Counted from the first letter of the stretch, positions 26,734-35,823 are shown. The stretch is 39,103 nt of DNA from Pantoea conspicua (GCF_002095315.1 NZ_MLFN01000041.1:1-39103); one strand, 5' to 3'. Notes: generated by a model not told the origin, from the letters alone. Numbers and translations are program-made.

Positions 26734-28606
26734 ATGAATTTTCGTAACTTCGACGCTGAAGAGAAACTGTTTGCCCGTCGTGCGACGGTGGCTTTTGCTC
26801 TGGTCTGTCTCTGCTTCATCATTCTTGCTGTGAATCTGTATCGCCTGCAGGTGCGCGACCACAGCTACTACCAGACCCGATCCAACCAGAATGACATCAA
26901 AATGATTCCCATCGCCCCGACGCGCGGGCTGATTTATGACCGTAATGGTATTCCTCTGGTCCGCAACGTCAGCTGGTACGCTATCACCCTGACGCCCTAT
27001 AAAATCGCAGATATGCAGGCCACACTGCAGGCGCTGACGCCGATCCTCAACCTGACGCCCGACGAGATTGAAACTTTCCGGCACGCGTTAAAACAGACCA
27101 GCCGCTACAAGCCGGTGGTGCTGAAAGAGGAGCTGAGCGAAGAGCAGGTGGCGCGCTTTGCGGTTAACCAGTTTCGGTTTACCGGTGCCAGCATCGAAAT
27201 TTATCAGGATCGGCAATATCCCTATGGGGCCGATCTGGCGCACGTGCTCGGTTATGTGTCGAAAATCAACGATAACGACTACAAGCGGCTGAATGCGGCG
27301 GGCATCGCCGAGAACTACGCCGCTGATCACAATATCGGTAAACAGGGCGTTGAAGGCTATTACGAGACGATGCTACACGGCAAGCCTGGCTATCAGGAAG
27401 TGGAGGTGGATAACCACGGCCGCATCGTGCGGGTGCTGAAAGAGGTGCCGCCGGTGGCCGGAAAAAACCTCACCCTGACGCTGGATTTGCATCTGCAGCA
27501 GTACGCCGAAAGCCTGCTGGCGGGCCAGCGTGCGGCGCTGTTGATTGAGGACCCGCGTGATGGCTCGGTGTTAGCAATGGTCTCCAGTCCCAGTTACGAC
27601 CCTAATCCCTTTGTGAAAGGCATCAGCTATCAGGCCTACAAGTCGCTGCTGCAGGATAAGAATCTGCCGCTGATCAACCGCGTGACCCAGGGACTCTATC
27701 CACCGGCCTCGACGGTGAAGCCCTATATGGCGATGTCAGCGCTGCTGACCCATGTGATTACGCCGCAGTCGCAGTTCTTTGGCGCGCTACCTGGACGCTG
27801 CCTGGCACCGATCGCCGTTACCGCGACTGGAAAAAATCCGGACACGGTATGCTGGATGTCACCCGGGCGATTGAGGAGTCCGCCGACACCTTCTTCTATC
27901 AGGTCGCCTTTATGATGGGCATTGACCGTATCCACACCATGCTGAGCCAGTTTGGTTACGGCAAATCTACCGGCATCGATCTGAATGAGGAGTACAACGG
28001 CTTACTGCCGAGTCGCGAGTGGAAACAGAAGGTGCATAAAAAACCTGGTATCAGGGTGATACCATTTCCGTCGGCATTGGTCAGGGCTACTGGATTGCGA
28101 CCCCGATTCAGATGGAGAAAGCGATGGTGGCGCTGATCAATAATGGCCGGGTGATCGCGCCGCACCTGCTGGAGAAAGCCCAGCGCGGCAAACTGATTGA
28201 ACACTATCAGCCAAAACAGCCGGCTGCGCAGATTGGCGACCCGCACTCTCCTTACTGGTCGCTGGTGCGCCACGCTATGTTTGGCATGGCAAATGCGCCT
28301 AACGGCACCGGTTATAAGTATTTTCATACCGCGCCTTATGGCATAGCAGCGAAAAGTGGCACCTCGCAGGTATTTGGTTTGCGACAGAATCAGATCTATA
28401 ACGCCAAAATGATCCCGGTCCGGCTGCGCGACCATATCTTCTATACCGCGTTTGCGCCGTTCGACGCACCAAAAGTGGCGGTGACGCTGATTCTGGAAAA
28501 TGGCGGTGGGGAAGGGGTCACGGCGGCACCGGTGATGCGTGCCATTCTGGATCACATCTTTGTTCCGCCAGCGCCGGAAGCGTCGGTGGTGGCAGAGAAA
28601 AAATAG
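26734..28606 (+). pseudogene. Penicillin-binding protein 2 (MrdA-type) paralogue with two frameshifts
   Basis: The corrected product is about 624 residues (E. coli PBP2 has 633). An N-terminal membrane anchor (about 17-38) precedes a PBP dimerisation domain and a transpeptidase domain. Catalytic motifs survive: SxxK as Ser326 in PPASTVK, SAD in EESADTFFYQ and KSGT in AAKSGTSQVFG. Frame 1 breaks near 27781-27790, one base short before TWTLPGTDRRYRDWKK. The second break is in CCTGG at 28044-28048, one base short between KKP and WYQGDT. No rodA, dacA or rlpA lies nearby, so this is probably a second copy, not the housekeeping mrdA. Upstream there is no strong ribosome binding site. Decay or sequencing error cannot be told apart here. 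Confidence 0.8.
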
Positions 28607-28618
28607 TCGTGCAGGCGT

Positions 28619-28646
28619 AAAAAGGGGCCGCGGCCCCTTTGTTTTT
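28619..28646. terminator. Bidirectional rho-independent terminator
   Basis: The perfect stem AAAGGGGCC/GGCCCCTTT has GTTTTT on its plus side and TTTTTACG on its minus side. It sits between the convergent PBP2 and chemoreceptor genes and can serve both. Confidence 0.85.
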
Positions 28647-29964
28647 ATGCTTTAAGCGTCTCCGTCACGTGGCTAATCGCCCGCACCACATCCGTCGCGC
28701 CTTCACGAATTTCAGCAATCACGCCGCCCGCTTCCTGTGCCAGTTGCACCCCGTGATCGGCACGCCTCAGGTTTGATTCAATCCCTTTCAGCGCCTTACC
28801 CGCCAGCAGATGATTTTGCTGCACCCGGCTCTCAATTTCGGCCGTGGCACGGTTAATGTTAGCCGCCAGCGTCCTGACCTCGTTGGCGACCACTGCAAAG
28901 CTGCGGCCGTGGGCGCCGGCGCGCGCCGCTTCGATTGCCGCATTCAGCGCCAGCAGGTTGGTCTGATCGGCAATACGGCGGATGCTTTCCACAATAAAGC
29001 CAATACGCTCAGACGATTCACTCAGACCGGAAATATCACCCGAGATCCCCTGCAGTTCGCCTGCCAGCGCATTCATGGTCTGCACGCTGTTGGCGATCAC
29101 ATCAGCACCGACGCGGGTGCTTTCGTTGGTTTGCAGGGCGGTGTGATAGGCCCGCTGAGCCGCCTCGCGCTCCTGCTGGTTCTTCTCGACCTGGGCTGTC
29201 ACATCGGTGGCAAACTTCACCACTTTATATAACCTGCCCTGTTCGTCGAACACCGGATTGTAAGTTGCGCGTAACCAGACGGTGCGCCCCTGCTTATTCA
29301 CCCGGGGAAACTGACCTGAGATAAATTCGCCGTGATTCAGCCGCTGCCAGAGTTCGCTGTATTCGCGACTGTTGCGAATTTCCTCTGAGCAGAACTGGCT
29401 GTGGTGTACGCCCTGAATCTCCTCACGACGGTATCCCATGGTTTTCAGGAAATTGTCGTTGGCTTTGAGCACTTCGCCTTTCAGGTTGAACGCGATCACC
29501 GCCATTGAGCGTTCAATCGCGTTCGTCATGGCGCGCTGCTCCTGAGCGTCGTTGATATGGCCGGTAATGTCAGTTGCCAGCTTCACGATTTTGAATACCC
29601 GTCCATGACGATCCTGCACCGGCACATAGCTGGCTTCGAGCCACACCGGTCGGCTATTTTTTGCCACACGCAGAAACTTATCGCTGAAACTTTCGCCGCG
29701 GTTCAGCCGTAGCCAGAAGTCGCTATAGTCATTTGACTGCAGCTGATCCGGCGTACAGAACAGGCTGTGATGCTGACCATCAATTTCTGCCAGCGTATAG
29801 CCCATACGGTCGAGGAATAGCGCATTTGCGCTGAGAATGGTGCCCTCGGGCGTGAACTCTATCATGGCGATCGAGTCGCTAAGGGAAGTGAGTGTTGCTG
29901 CGGAGTGTGTGCGCTTCTGCCAGCTGAGCCGGGAAGCAATACCTGATGTAATGGTGTAAAACAT
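28645..29964 (-). CDS. BdlA-like soluble PAS-PAS methyl-accepting chemoreceptor
   Basis: The product has 439 residues from the ATG at 29964, chosen because AAGGAT lies just upstream and residues before it are unlike the family. No transmembrane helix is seen, so it is cytoplasmic. Two PAS domains (about 35-145 and 155-270), each with [16 protein letters not shown] and a W-LRA/LEASY motif, precede a methyl-accepting signalling domain whose tip is [20 protein letters not shown] with [15 protein letters not shown]. This layout and motif set match BdlA of Pseudomonas, which links redox or nutrient signals to biofilm dispersal. The signalling domain is short and ends with few methylation-helix repeats. 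CheA/CheW coupling is inferred. Confidence 0.85.
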   Translation of the reverse strand: MFYTITSGIASRLSWQKRTHSAATLTSLSDSIAMIEFTPEGTILSANALFLDRMGYTLAEIDGQHHSLFCTPDQLQSNDYSDFWLRLNRGESFSDKFLRVAKNSRPVWLEASYVPVQDRHGRVFKIVKLATDITGHINDAQEQRAMTNAIERSMAVIAFNLKGEVLKANDNFLKTMGYRREEIQGVHHSQFCSEEIRNSREYSELWQRLNHGEFISGQFPRVNKQGRTVWLRATYNPVFDEQGRLYKVVKFATDVTAQVEKNQQEREAAQRAYHTALQTNESTRVGADVIANSVQTMNALAGELQGISGDISGLSESSERIGFIVESIRRIADQTNLLALNAAIEAARAGAHGRSFAVVANEVRTLAANINRATAEIESRVQQNHLLAGKALKGIESNLRRADHGVQLAQEAGGVIAEIREGATDVVRAISHVTETLKA

Positions 29965-30148
29965 GGCGATCCTTATTATTAGTGTTGGTCTCGTCACATT
30001 TATCGGCTTAACCGCGCCACAATTCAGCCTCCGCAGCTGGCCTGAACGAAATTTAATCACCCGATAGCACGATTTTACCTGCAGCGGGGGGACAGGACAG
30101 GGGGTTGATGGAAAAGCCGCCAGTCGATTTCATTTTGATGAAAAGCGT

Positions 30149-30177
30149 TTGACGCTGTCGGGCCGCTTTGGTTTAAT
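30149..30177 (+). promoter_or_regulatory. Sigma-70 promoter of tRNA-Phe
   Basis: TTGACG (30149-30154), 17-bp spacer, TTTAAT (30172-30177), followed by a GC-rich discriminator GCGCCCC as in stringently controlled stable-RNA promoters. The expected start is about 30184, just before the mature tRNA. Confidence 0.75.
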
Positions 30178-30187
30178 GCGCCCCGTT

Positions 30188-30263
30188 GCCCGAATAGCTC
30201 AGTCGGTAGAGCAGGGGATTGAAAATCCCCGTGTCCCTGGTTCGATTCCGGGTTCGGGCACCA
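30188..30263 (+). tRNA. tRNA-Phe (anticodon GAA)
   Basis: This is a 76-nt tRNA: acceptor GCCCGAA pairs with TTCGGGC, the anticodon stem-loop is GGGGATTGAAAATCCCC with anticodon GAA, the T-loop is GGTTCGATTCC, and CCA is encoded. It is nearly identical to E. coli tRNA-Phe. A reverse-strand reading frame across this gene is spurious. Confidence 0.97.
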
Positions 30264-30301
30264 TCTTTAAAGAACCCGCCTCTGGCGGGTTTTTGCATTT
30301 C
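30254..30301 (+). repeat. 48-bp direct repeat, copy 1 (tRNA-Phe 3' end plus terminator)
   Basis: This copy covers the last 10 bases of tRNA-Phe through the terminator hairpin and six bases beyond. It is identical over 48 bp to 30402-30449. Duplicated tRNA 3' ends of this kind arise from an att site or from deletion between tandem tRNA genes. Confidence 0.9.
30273..30295 (+). terminator. tRNA-Phe terminator
   Basis: AACCCGCC/GGCGGGTT with a three-base loop, followed by TTT and GCA. Located 10 bases after the tRNA. Confidence 0.85.
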
Positions 30302-30315
30302 AGAGCGTTGAACCC

Positions 30316-30373
30316 GTTCATCGAAGGTTCGATGAACTCGCCACATCCCTTTGGGTTCGCGCGCGGACGCGCG
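30316..30373. repeat. Structured palindromic insert between the 48-bp repeats
   Basis: This segment holds a perfect palindrome (30316-30337; arms GTTCATCGAA/TTCGATGAAC), an outer GAACCC/GGGTTC pair (30310-30315, 30353-30358) and a second hairpin CGCGCG-GA-CGCGCG (30360-30373). Outside these, TTTTTGCAT (about 30289-30297) can pair with ATGCAAAAA (about 30374-30382). It could fold as one RNA. Confidence 0.6.
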
Positions 30374-30401
30374 ATGCAAAAATGCTCCCGGCATCTTCGG
30401 G

Positions 30402-30449
30402 TCGGGCACCATCTTTAAAGAACCCGCCTCTGGCGGGTTTTTGCATTTC
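30402..30449 (+). repeat. 48-bp direct repeat, copy 2 (orphan tRNA 3' end plus terminator)
   Basis: Second copy of the tRNA-Phe 3' tail and its terminator hairpin (hairpin at 30421-30443), 148 bases downstream of copy 1 and not attached to a tRNA body. Confidence 0.9.
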
Positions 30450-30678
30450 TGCCGAAAAATGCTATCGCACACCCTTTTTCACACCGGCCCTGACTGAACA
30501 GATTCCACGGAGAAATTAATTTTCCGTACCACCTCTATGCTGTATTGCCAGGGCCGGGCCGCCTGATATCCTGTCCAGCCTGCAATTCACCGCGACTAAT
30601 CGTGTTTTATAAGCCTCCCTTTACAGAATTGTGCGTACAGGCACAATAACCTCCTTTAAACCCTGTCTTATGGCTGCT

Positions 30679-31644
30679 ATGTCAGAAGAAGCGCTGCGAC
30701 TACAGATACAAAACCTGAAAAAGCATAATGCGCGTCTGAAGCGTATAGCCCATGACGCCCGTAACAAGCTCAACGCAGCGCTGGACGGTACCGGCCTGTT
30801 CCTGTGGCAACTGGACATCCCCAGTGGCAAGCTGGTGATCTTCAACCGACGCTGGGGCGCGATGCTGGGCTTTCAACCCAAAGAGACCGACGCCAACTTC
30901 GACTCCTGGAAAGAGAGCCTGCATCCTGAAGACGCTGATGAGGTTCTGACGGCGTTTTACGATCATATCGCCGGAAAAGCGCCTTACTACGAAGCGCTGC
31001 ATCGCATGATCGCTAAAGACGGCAGCATAACCTGGGTGCTGGATCGGGGTCGGGTCAGCGAATGGGACGATCAGGGTCGCCCGTTAAAGGTGACCGGCAC
31101 CCACATCGACATGACCAAAGAGAAGCAATATGAGGAGCAGCTCGCTCTGCTGGCGCTGCACGATCCGCTGACCATGCTGACCAATCGCCATGCGTTGCAG
31201 AATCATTTTCGCGATTTAAAAGCGCAGGGGCCGTTGTGTGTCGCCTTTATCGATTTAGATAATTTCAAACACGTTAACGACACGCTGGGCCATCGCAGCG
31301 GCGACGACGTCTTGATCCAGCTCAGCCAGCGCTTTGTTGATCTCTGTCCGGCCGAGGTGATTATTGGTCGCCCTGGCGGTGATGAGTTTGTCCTGCTGCT
31401 GCCATTTTCGTTACAACATCCACAACTGGAAAAACTGGTTCACGCCTGCCTGGATGCGGTGCTGACGCCGTTTGATATGGCAAATGGCCATGCAATGATG
31501 GGTGCATCAATTGGTGTTGCACAGGTGCAGCGAAAAGATGACTTTGATTCCGCCCTGGCACGCGCGGATGAAGCGATGTATCGCATTAAAAAAAGGGGTA
31601 AACGCGGTGTCGCTTTTGCCCCGTTTCACGCTGATCTCCTTTGA
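30679..31644 (+). CDS. PAS-GGDEF diguanylate cyclase
   Basis: The product has about 321 residues and is cytoplasmic. A short coiled-coil-like N-terminus (LRLQIQNLKKHNARLKRIAH) leads into a PAS domain (about 30-150, FNRRWGAMLGF and DITWVLDRG-type PAC ending in GTHIDMTKEKQYEEQL) and a GGDEF domain (about 160-315). The active site RPGGDEF is intact, so cyclic-di-GMP synthesis is likely. There is no RxxD inhibitory site five residues before it. The start is uncertain: ATG at 30679 or 30670, or GTG at 30631. I favour the ATGs because a TTGTGC/GCACAA hairpin (30629-30646) overlaps the GTG. No strong ribosome binding site precedes any of them. Confidence 0.85.
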   Translation: MSEEALRLQIQNLKKHNARLKRIAHDARNKLNAALDGTGLFLWQLDIPSGKLVIFNRRWGAMLGFQPKETDANFDSWKESLHPEDADEVLTAFYDHIAGKAPYYEALHRMIAKDGSITWVLDRGRVSEWDDQGRPLKVTGTHIDMTKEKQYEEQLALLALHDPLTMLTNRHALQNHFRDLKAQGPLCVAFIDLDNFKHVNDTLGHRSGDDVLIQLSQRFVDLCPAEVIIGRPGGDEFVLLLPFSLQHPQLEKLVHACLDAVLTPFDMANGHAMMGASIGVAQVQRKDDFDSALARADEAMYRIKKRGKRGVAFAPFHADLL

Positions 31645-32400
31645 GTCTTAATCCCTTCGCGTAATCCCGCCCGGCTCTATCTGGATTCTCCCGCCGCGGC
31701 TCTGCATACGCAGGCCTGACGTCAGGGCGACTCGAATCTGTATTTCTTCTCTCCCTTTTTCCGTAAATGAGTGCGCTTTCTCGCACAAAGATACTTTTCG
31801 TACAAATCTTAAAAAAACCGATCCACCGTTACGCATAATATTTTTACGCTTCGCTTATTTCAATCACCCTGAAAGCCATTTTCTGAGCGCTTTCTTTTAA
31901 TATCGGATGAATGAAATAGGGTATTTGATCATTTATTGATCGATCCGCTCAGCTTTTAACTGGTTTTGAAAGAGACTCACGCTTCGCTTATTTCTCACCT
32001 GATTTGGTTTTTCTTAAACCAAACTTTACGCTTCGCTTAGGTAAATTGATCGTTTGTTGATCATCTTCACTAACTGTTTCATATGACGACGTTATCGTGC
32101 CGCTTCGCTTATATAGTTTTCAATTGGACTTTTTATGAAAATGATCGATTAATAGCAATTCGTCATTGTCTGAGGAAGGCCGCGGATTATCTCTTTTGCC
32201 TTTTTTCGGTTGCGAAGTTTAGTGGCGGCGCTTTATCAGTCAGTAAAGCTAATTGCCATAAATTAACCAAAAATTATGATGGGTTTTCTATTTTCCTATC
32301 TTGATAGAAGAAATTTTACGGCTACATTTATATTTGCTGATTCGGACTGATGAAGCATCACTGTGCTATTTCTATTATTAAATCCAATGAGGAACACAGA
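31645..32400. repeat. 756-bp AT-rich gene-free region with short dispersed repeats
   Basis: Four copies of ACGCTTCGCTTA (31846-31857, 31979-31990, 32028-32039; 32100-32111 with one mismatch) all lie in the same orientation. Two copies of TTGATC(A/G)TTT(A/G)TTGATC sit at 31925-31941 and 32046-32062. Also present are a perfect CCTGACGTCAGG palindrome (31715-31726) and a hairpin TTTGGTTT-TTCTT-AAACCAAA (32003-32023). No convincing gene is visible. The region leads into yciG. Confidence 0.6.
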
Positions 32401-32565
32401 ATGACTCAATATCGTGGTGGAGCGGGAAATTTTGCTGCGGACAGAGAGCGCGCGGCGGAGGCGGGGCGTAAAGGCGGCCAGAAAAGCGGCGGAAACTTTA
32501 AAAATGATCCCGAGCGCGCTATTGAGGCTGGACGGAAAGGGGGTAAGGTAAGCCGCCGGAGCTGA
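32401..32565 (+). CDS. yciG: YciG, KGG-repeat general stress protein
   Basis: The product has 54 residues: GGAGNFAADRERAAEAGRKGGQ, then GGNFKNDPERAIEAGRKGGK and SRRS. The repeated G-N-F-x-x-D-x-x-R-A-x-E-A-G-R-K-G-G unit is the 'stress-induced acidophilic/KGG' motif of YciG. GAGGAA lies eight bases before ATG. In E. coli yciG heads yciGFE under RpoS; here it has its own strong terminator 137 bases after the stop. Its molecular role is unknown; it is probably small, basic and disordered. Confidence 0.92.
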   Translation: MTQYRGGAGNFAADRERAAEAGRKGGQKSGGNFKNDPERAIEAGRKGGKVSRRS

Positions 32566-33072
32566 ACGTCTTTAACGCTGCTGTCACAGCAGGTACCATC
32601 AGTTCGCTGGGCAATGTTAAATCTATTTAATTCTCCTGCAGGATAATTACTGCCAGCATTATGCCAGTGCTTAATCAATAGCGGTGGCAGATTAACCGAT
32701 TAAACCGGAAAGGTGACCCCTTTCTGGTTTTTTATTTTCAGCGAGCCAGGGGTGTACGGTTTAATTAATTTTTTGTACAAGTTGCCTGCCCGGTTAGTTT
32801 CTCTTTTCTTAATTGTTACTGATGAAATTTATACAAATTTAATTTCATTTGTACAACTTTATCTGTTTAGCTAAGCCGTTATAACAAAAAACCTTAGAGA
32901 GCTAACTTGTTGCTGTGAAAAGAAAAATGCATTCTGCATGCCACTTACGGCTTAAATTCATACCGATGCGGCGTGCGAGATAAAAAATCTCCGCTAGAAT
33001 TTTTAAGTGTCACCGATATGACTGGCGTTGCGTTATTTCTTACCGCAACTTTTCAATCAATGAGGCTATCTT
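32566..33072. other. 507-bp AT-rich region between yciG and yciF
   Basis: It carries the yciG terminator and the yciF promoter region. Two TTGTACAA palindromes (32773-32780 and 32849-32856) flank an ATGAAATT/AATTTCAT inverted repeat (32822-32829, 32841-32848). No gene is seen. Confidence 0.5.
32702..32738 (+). terminator. Rho-independent terminator of yciG
   Basis: The arms AAACCGGAAAGG/CCTTTCTGGTTT (one G-T pair, loop TGACC) are followed by TTTTATTTT. Strong. Confidence 0.85.
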
Positions 33073-33555
33073 ATGACAGTGAAAACGCTAAACGATCTCT
33101 TCATCCATGATTTGTCTGATGTGTACAGCGCTGAGAAACAGATAACCCGTGCATTGCCGAAAATGGCGCGCGCTGCCAGCGATGAAAAACTTGTCGCTGC
33201 GTTTAATCAGCATCTTGAAGAGACGCGCGGCCAAATCGAGCGGCTGGATGAATTAGTGGAAGCCACGCCAGAGGTTAAAATCAAACGAATGAAATGCCAT
33301 GCGCTTGAAGGGCTGGTTGAAGAGGCGCAGGAGATCATTGATTCGGTTGAAAAGGGCGAAGTCCGTGATCAGGGGTTAATTGGCGCAGCACAAAAAGTTG
33401 AGCACTATGAAATTGCCACTTACGGCACCCTGCACGCGCTGGCACTCAAACTGGGTTACACCCAGGCCGCAAAACTGCTGGAACAGACCCTGAATGAAGA
33501 GAAACAGACGGATCAGAAGCTCACTTCGGTGGCGGAATCCATAACTGTATGTTAA
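33073..33555 (+). CDS. yciF: YciF, DUF892 ferritin-like stress protein
   Basis: The product has 160 residues: an all-helical ferritin-like fold of family DUF892 (LNDLFIHDLSDVYSAEKQITRALPKMA start, KVEHYEIATYGTLHALA later). Carboxylate/His residues in the second and fourth helices (EETRGQ, EHYE, EEKQTDQ) could bind a di-metal centre. E. coli YciF (166 residues) is a dimer of unknown function induced by RpoS and osmotic or acid stress. It is 10 bases ahead of yciE. Confidence 0.92.
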   Translation: MTVKTLNDLFIHDLSDVYSAEKQITRALPKMARAASDEKLVAAFNQHLEETRGQIERLDELVEATPEVKIKRMKCHALEGLVEEAQEIIDSVEKGEVRDQGLIGAAQKVEHYEIATYGTLHALALKLGYTQAAKLLEQTLNEEKQTDQKLTSVAESITVC

Positions 33556-33565
33556 GGAGTAGCAA

Positions 33566-34072
33566 ATGACGGCAATTGAAAATTATCATGACTGGCTGCG
33601 TGATGCGCACGCAATGGAAAAGCAGGCTGAAAGCATGCTGAGCAAAATGTCTGGTCGCCTGGAGCACTATCCGGCGCTGGAACAGCGTCTGGCGCAGCAC
33701 CTGGATGAGACCAAACATCAGCTTACCCTGCTGGAGCAGCTGCTGGACACCCACGGCATTGATCACTCCGTAATGAAAGATGTGATGGGTAAAATGGCAG
33801 CGACCGGTCAGGCAATGGGCGGTATGTTCACCTCGGATGAAGTGGTGAAAGGCGCGATTAGCGGCTACGTTTTCGAAAATGCCGAGATCGCCAGTTATAC
33901 CAGTCTGATTGCGGCAGCGGAACAGGTTGGCGATGCTGAAGGCGTAAGAGTATTGACTGAGATTCGTGAGCAGGAAGTCGCGATGGCGGAGTGGTTGCTT
34001 CAGCACCTGCCGGAAGTGACACAGCAGTTCCTGCAACGGGCAGCACAGCCCGGCGTTGAAGCGAAGAAATAA
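33566..34072 (+). CDS. yciE: YciE, DUF892 ferritin-like protein
   Basis: The product has 168 residues: a DUF892 helical bundle paralogous to YciF (YHDWLRDAHAMEKQAESMLSKM, VFENAEIASYTSLIAAAEQVGD, REQEVAMAEWLLQHLPEV). Length matches E. coli YciE (168). It is the second gene of the yciFE operon, with AAGGAG upstream, and ends at a strong bidirectional terminator. Related ferritin-like proteins handle metals or oxidants; this role is inferred. Confidence 0.92.
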   Translation: MTAIENYHDWLRDAHAMEKQAESMLSKMSGRLEHYPALEQRLAQHLDETKHQLTLLEQLLDTHGIDHSVMKDVMGKMAATGQAMGGMFTSDEVVKGAISGYVFENAEIASYTSLIAAAEQVGDAEGVRVLTEIREQEVAMAEWLLQHLPEVTQQFLQRAAQPGVEAKK

Positions 34073-34083
34073 GCGTCAACGCG

Positions 34084-34114
34084 AAAAAAGCCGGGCATGA
34101 AGCCCGGCTTTTTT
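34084..34114. terminator. Bidirectional terminator after yciE
   Basis: Perfect inverted repeat AAAAAAGCCGGGC/GCCCGGCTTTTTT with a five-base loop and T-runs on both strands. It serves yciE and probably the convergent treF. Confidence 0.88.
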
Positions 34115-34164
34115 GTGGCTGGCTGTCAGGTGAAGCGGTTAACGTCCGTTACACCTGAACCGGC

Positions 34165-35823
34165 TTAATCTGCCATCAGATGACCATACATCGCCATCAG
34201 ACGCCGCGTAACACCGTTGGTCCAGCCGAATCCATCCTGTAACGGATATTCACCACCGCCACCGGGACGGGCGCGATCACCGCTGATGTCATACTTCTCC
34301 ACCAGTTTGTGGTGCAACTGGTAGAAATTGTTGACCGTAGTCAGCCAGTTCACTGCGATCTCGCTCGCCAGCGTCTCTTCGCCGTAGTTATTCAGGCCGA
34401 CAATCGCCATCCACTGCATCGGTGCCCAGCCATTGGGTTTATCCCACTGTTCACCGCTCTCCACCATCGATGTCAGCAGACCGCCGTTGCTTAGTAGCAG
34501 ATGACGCAGGGCAATGCCCTGCAGATGCGCCTGATGCGGCGTGGCTAAGCCAACAAACAGCGGAACCACCGCTGCCGCCGTAAAGGCACCGAAACGCTCA
34601 CGACGCCAGTCATAGTCGCGGAACACGCCAGCGGTGCTGTCCCACAGATAGCGGGTGATCGCACGTTTGCGCGCCTCGGCTTTTTTCTGCCAGGCCAGCG
34701 CGGTCAGCTCTTCGCCTTTGGCGTGCGACAGCGTGGCGATCATCAGCTCAAGCTTGTAGAGAAACGCATTGAGATCGATCGGAATAAACTGGGTGGTGCG
34801 AATGCTCGACAGACGTTTCGGGTTACGCAGCCAGCGTGAAGAATAGTCCCAGCCTGACTCCGCACCGGCACGCAGATCGCGATAGACTTCGCTTGCCGGA
34901 CGTTTTGACTGACGGGCCGTTTCCACGTCCTCGATCCACGATTCATCACGTGGTGTATCACGGTCATCCCAGTAACGGTTGAGCAGTGAACCGTTGGGCA
35001 TCCGCACCACGTGACGATAAGCCTGATTGGGCATCAGCGAACCAGCACCGTCCATCCAGAACTGGTACTCCTTCATCAGCTGTTCCTGATAGCGTTTTGC
35101 ACCGCGCACGCCATCCTCTTCAAACAGCTCAACCATCAGCGCAAACACCGGCGGCTGGGAACGGCTGAGATAATAGGTACGGTTACCGTTTGGCACATGG
35201 CCGTAATTATCAATCAGCCAGGCGAAGTTATCCGCCATATGACGCAGTAAATCGTCACGACCCGACTCGGCGAGGCCGAGCATGGTGAAGTAAGAATCCC
35301 AGTAATAAGTCTCGCCAAAGCGCCCGCCCGGTACCACGTAAGGTTTCGGCAATGGCAGCAGGGAAGAGTGCGGCATATGCTGCTGCGGCATTTTGGTCAG
35401 CACCGGCCACAGATCGTCAATATGCTCGTTGAGCGTTTTATCCGGGTTGGAAACATAAAAGCTTTCATTTACGCCAGGCAGATAAAAGTGATCGGCGACA
35501 AAACGCGACAGGTCAAAATCACTGCTGCGTTTCTGTCGGCGATAGCGCATCAGCACATCCAGCGGATCGTATTTTGGCGAACAGTCGGGGAAGGTTTTGC
35601 TATCCTCGAAAATATGCGACATCTGGACATGTTCAAACAGTTCCAGATAACGATCGGCAGGCGTGAGCGCATCCGGCGCCGGTAAGCCTTCAATCAGCTC
35701 CGGCTCCGGTTCAGAATCCTGCATGCGATCCAGTTTCAGTTCATGGGGATCGTATTGATACTCAACTTCCGCCCCGGCACGAACCTCTTCAAGTGCATTT
35801 AGTTGCTGGCGATAAGTATTAAT
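34165..35823 (-). CDS. treF: Cytoplasmic trehalase TreF, probable ATT start
   Basis: The enzyme hydrolyses trehalose to two glucoses (GH37). Both signatures are intact: [15 protein letters not shown] and [10 protein letters not shown]. Catalytic residues are Asp in [13 protein letters not shown] and Glu in [17 protein letters not shown]. No signal peptide is present. The first in-frame ATG (35724) gives only 519 residues and cuts into conserved sequence: the upstream frame reads [12 protein letters not shown], like the E. coli TreF N-terminus. No ATG, GTG or TTG exists between 35724 and the in-frame upstream TAA. An ATT at 35821-35823, six bases after AGGAGG, gives 552 residues against 549 in E. 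coli. The likely promoter has CTATAAT on the minus strand, fitting RpoS control as in E. coli. Confidence 0.9.
   Translation of the reverse strand: MNTYRQQLNALEEVRAGAEVEYQYDPHELKLDRMQDSEPEPELIEGLPAPDALTPADRYLELFEHVQMSHIFEDSKTFPDCSPKYDPLDVLMRYRRQKRSSDFDLSRFVADHFYLPGVNESFYVSNPDKTLNEHIDDLWPVLTKMPQQHMPHSSLLPLPKPYVVPGGRFGETYYWDSYFTMLGLAESGRDDLLRHMADNFAWLIDNYGHVPNGNRTYYLSRSQPPVFALMVELFEEDGVRGAKRYQEQLMKEYQFWMDGAGSLMPNQAYRHVVRMPNGSLLNRYWDDRDTPRDESWIEDVETARQSKRPASEVYRDLRAGAESGWDYSSRWLRNPKRLSSIRTTQFIPIDLNAFLYKLELMIATLSHAKGEELTALAWQKKAEARKRAITRYLWDSTAGVFRDYDWRRERFGAFTAAAVVPLFVGLATPHQAHLQGIALRHLLLSNGGLLTSMVESGEQWDKPNGWAPMQWMAIVGLNNYGEETLASEIAVNWLTTVNNFYQLHHKLVEKYDISGDRARPGGGGEYPLQDGFGWTNGVTRRLMAMYGHLMAD

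Noticed and set aside
30173..30472. 99-codon minus-strand frame across tRNA-Phe and its repeats
   Set aside because: It is the reverse complement of a tRNA and two terminators; such frames are a known annotation artefact.
31846..32111. CRISPR array
   Set aside because: The repeat unit is only 12 bp, spacing is irregular (133, 49, 72) and there are no cas genes.
32083..32304. 73-codon plus-strand frame in the AT-rich region
   Set aside because: No ribosome binding site, no recognised motif, and part of it is made of the ACGCTTCGCTTA repeat.
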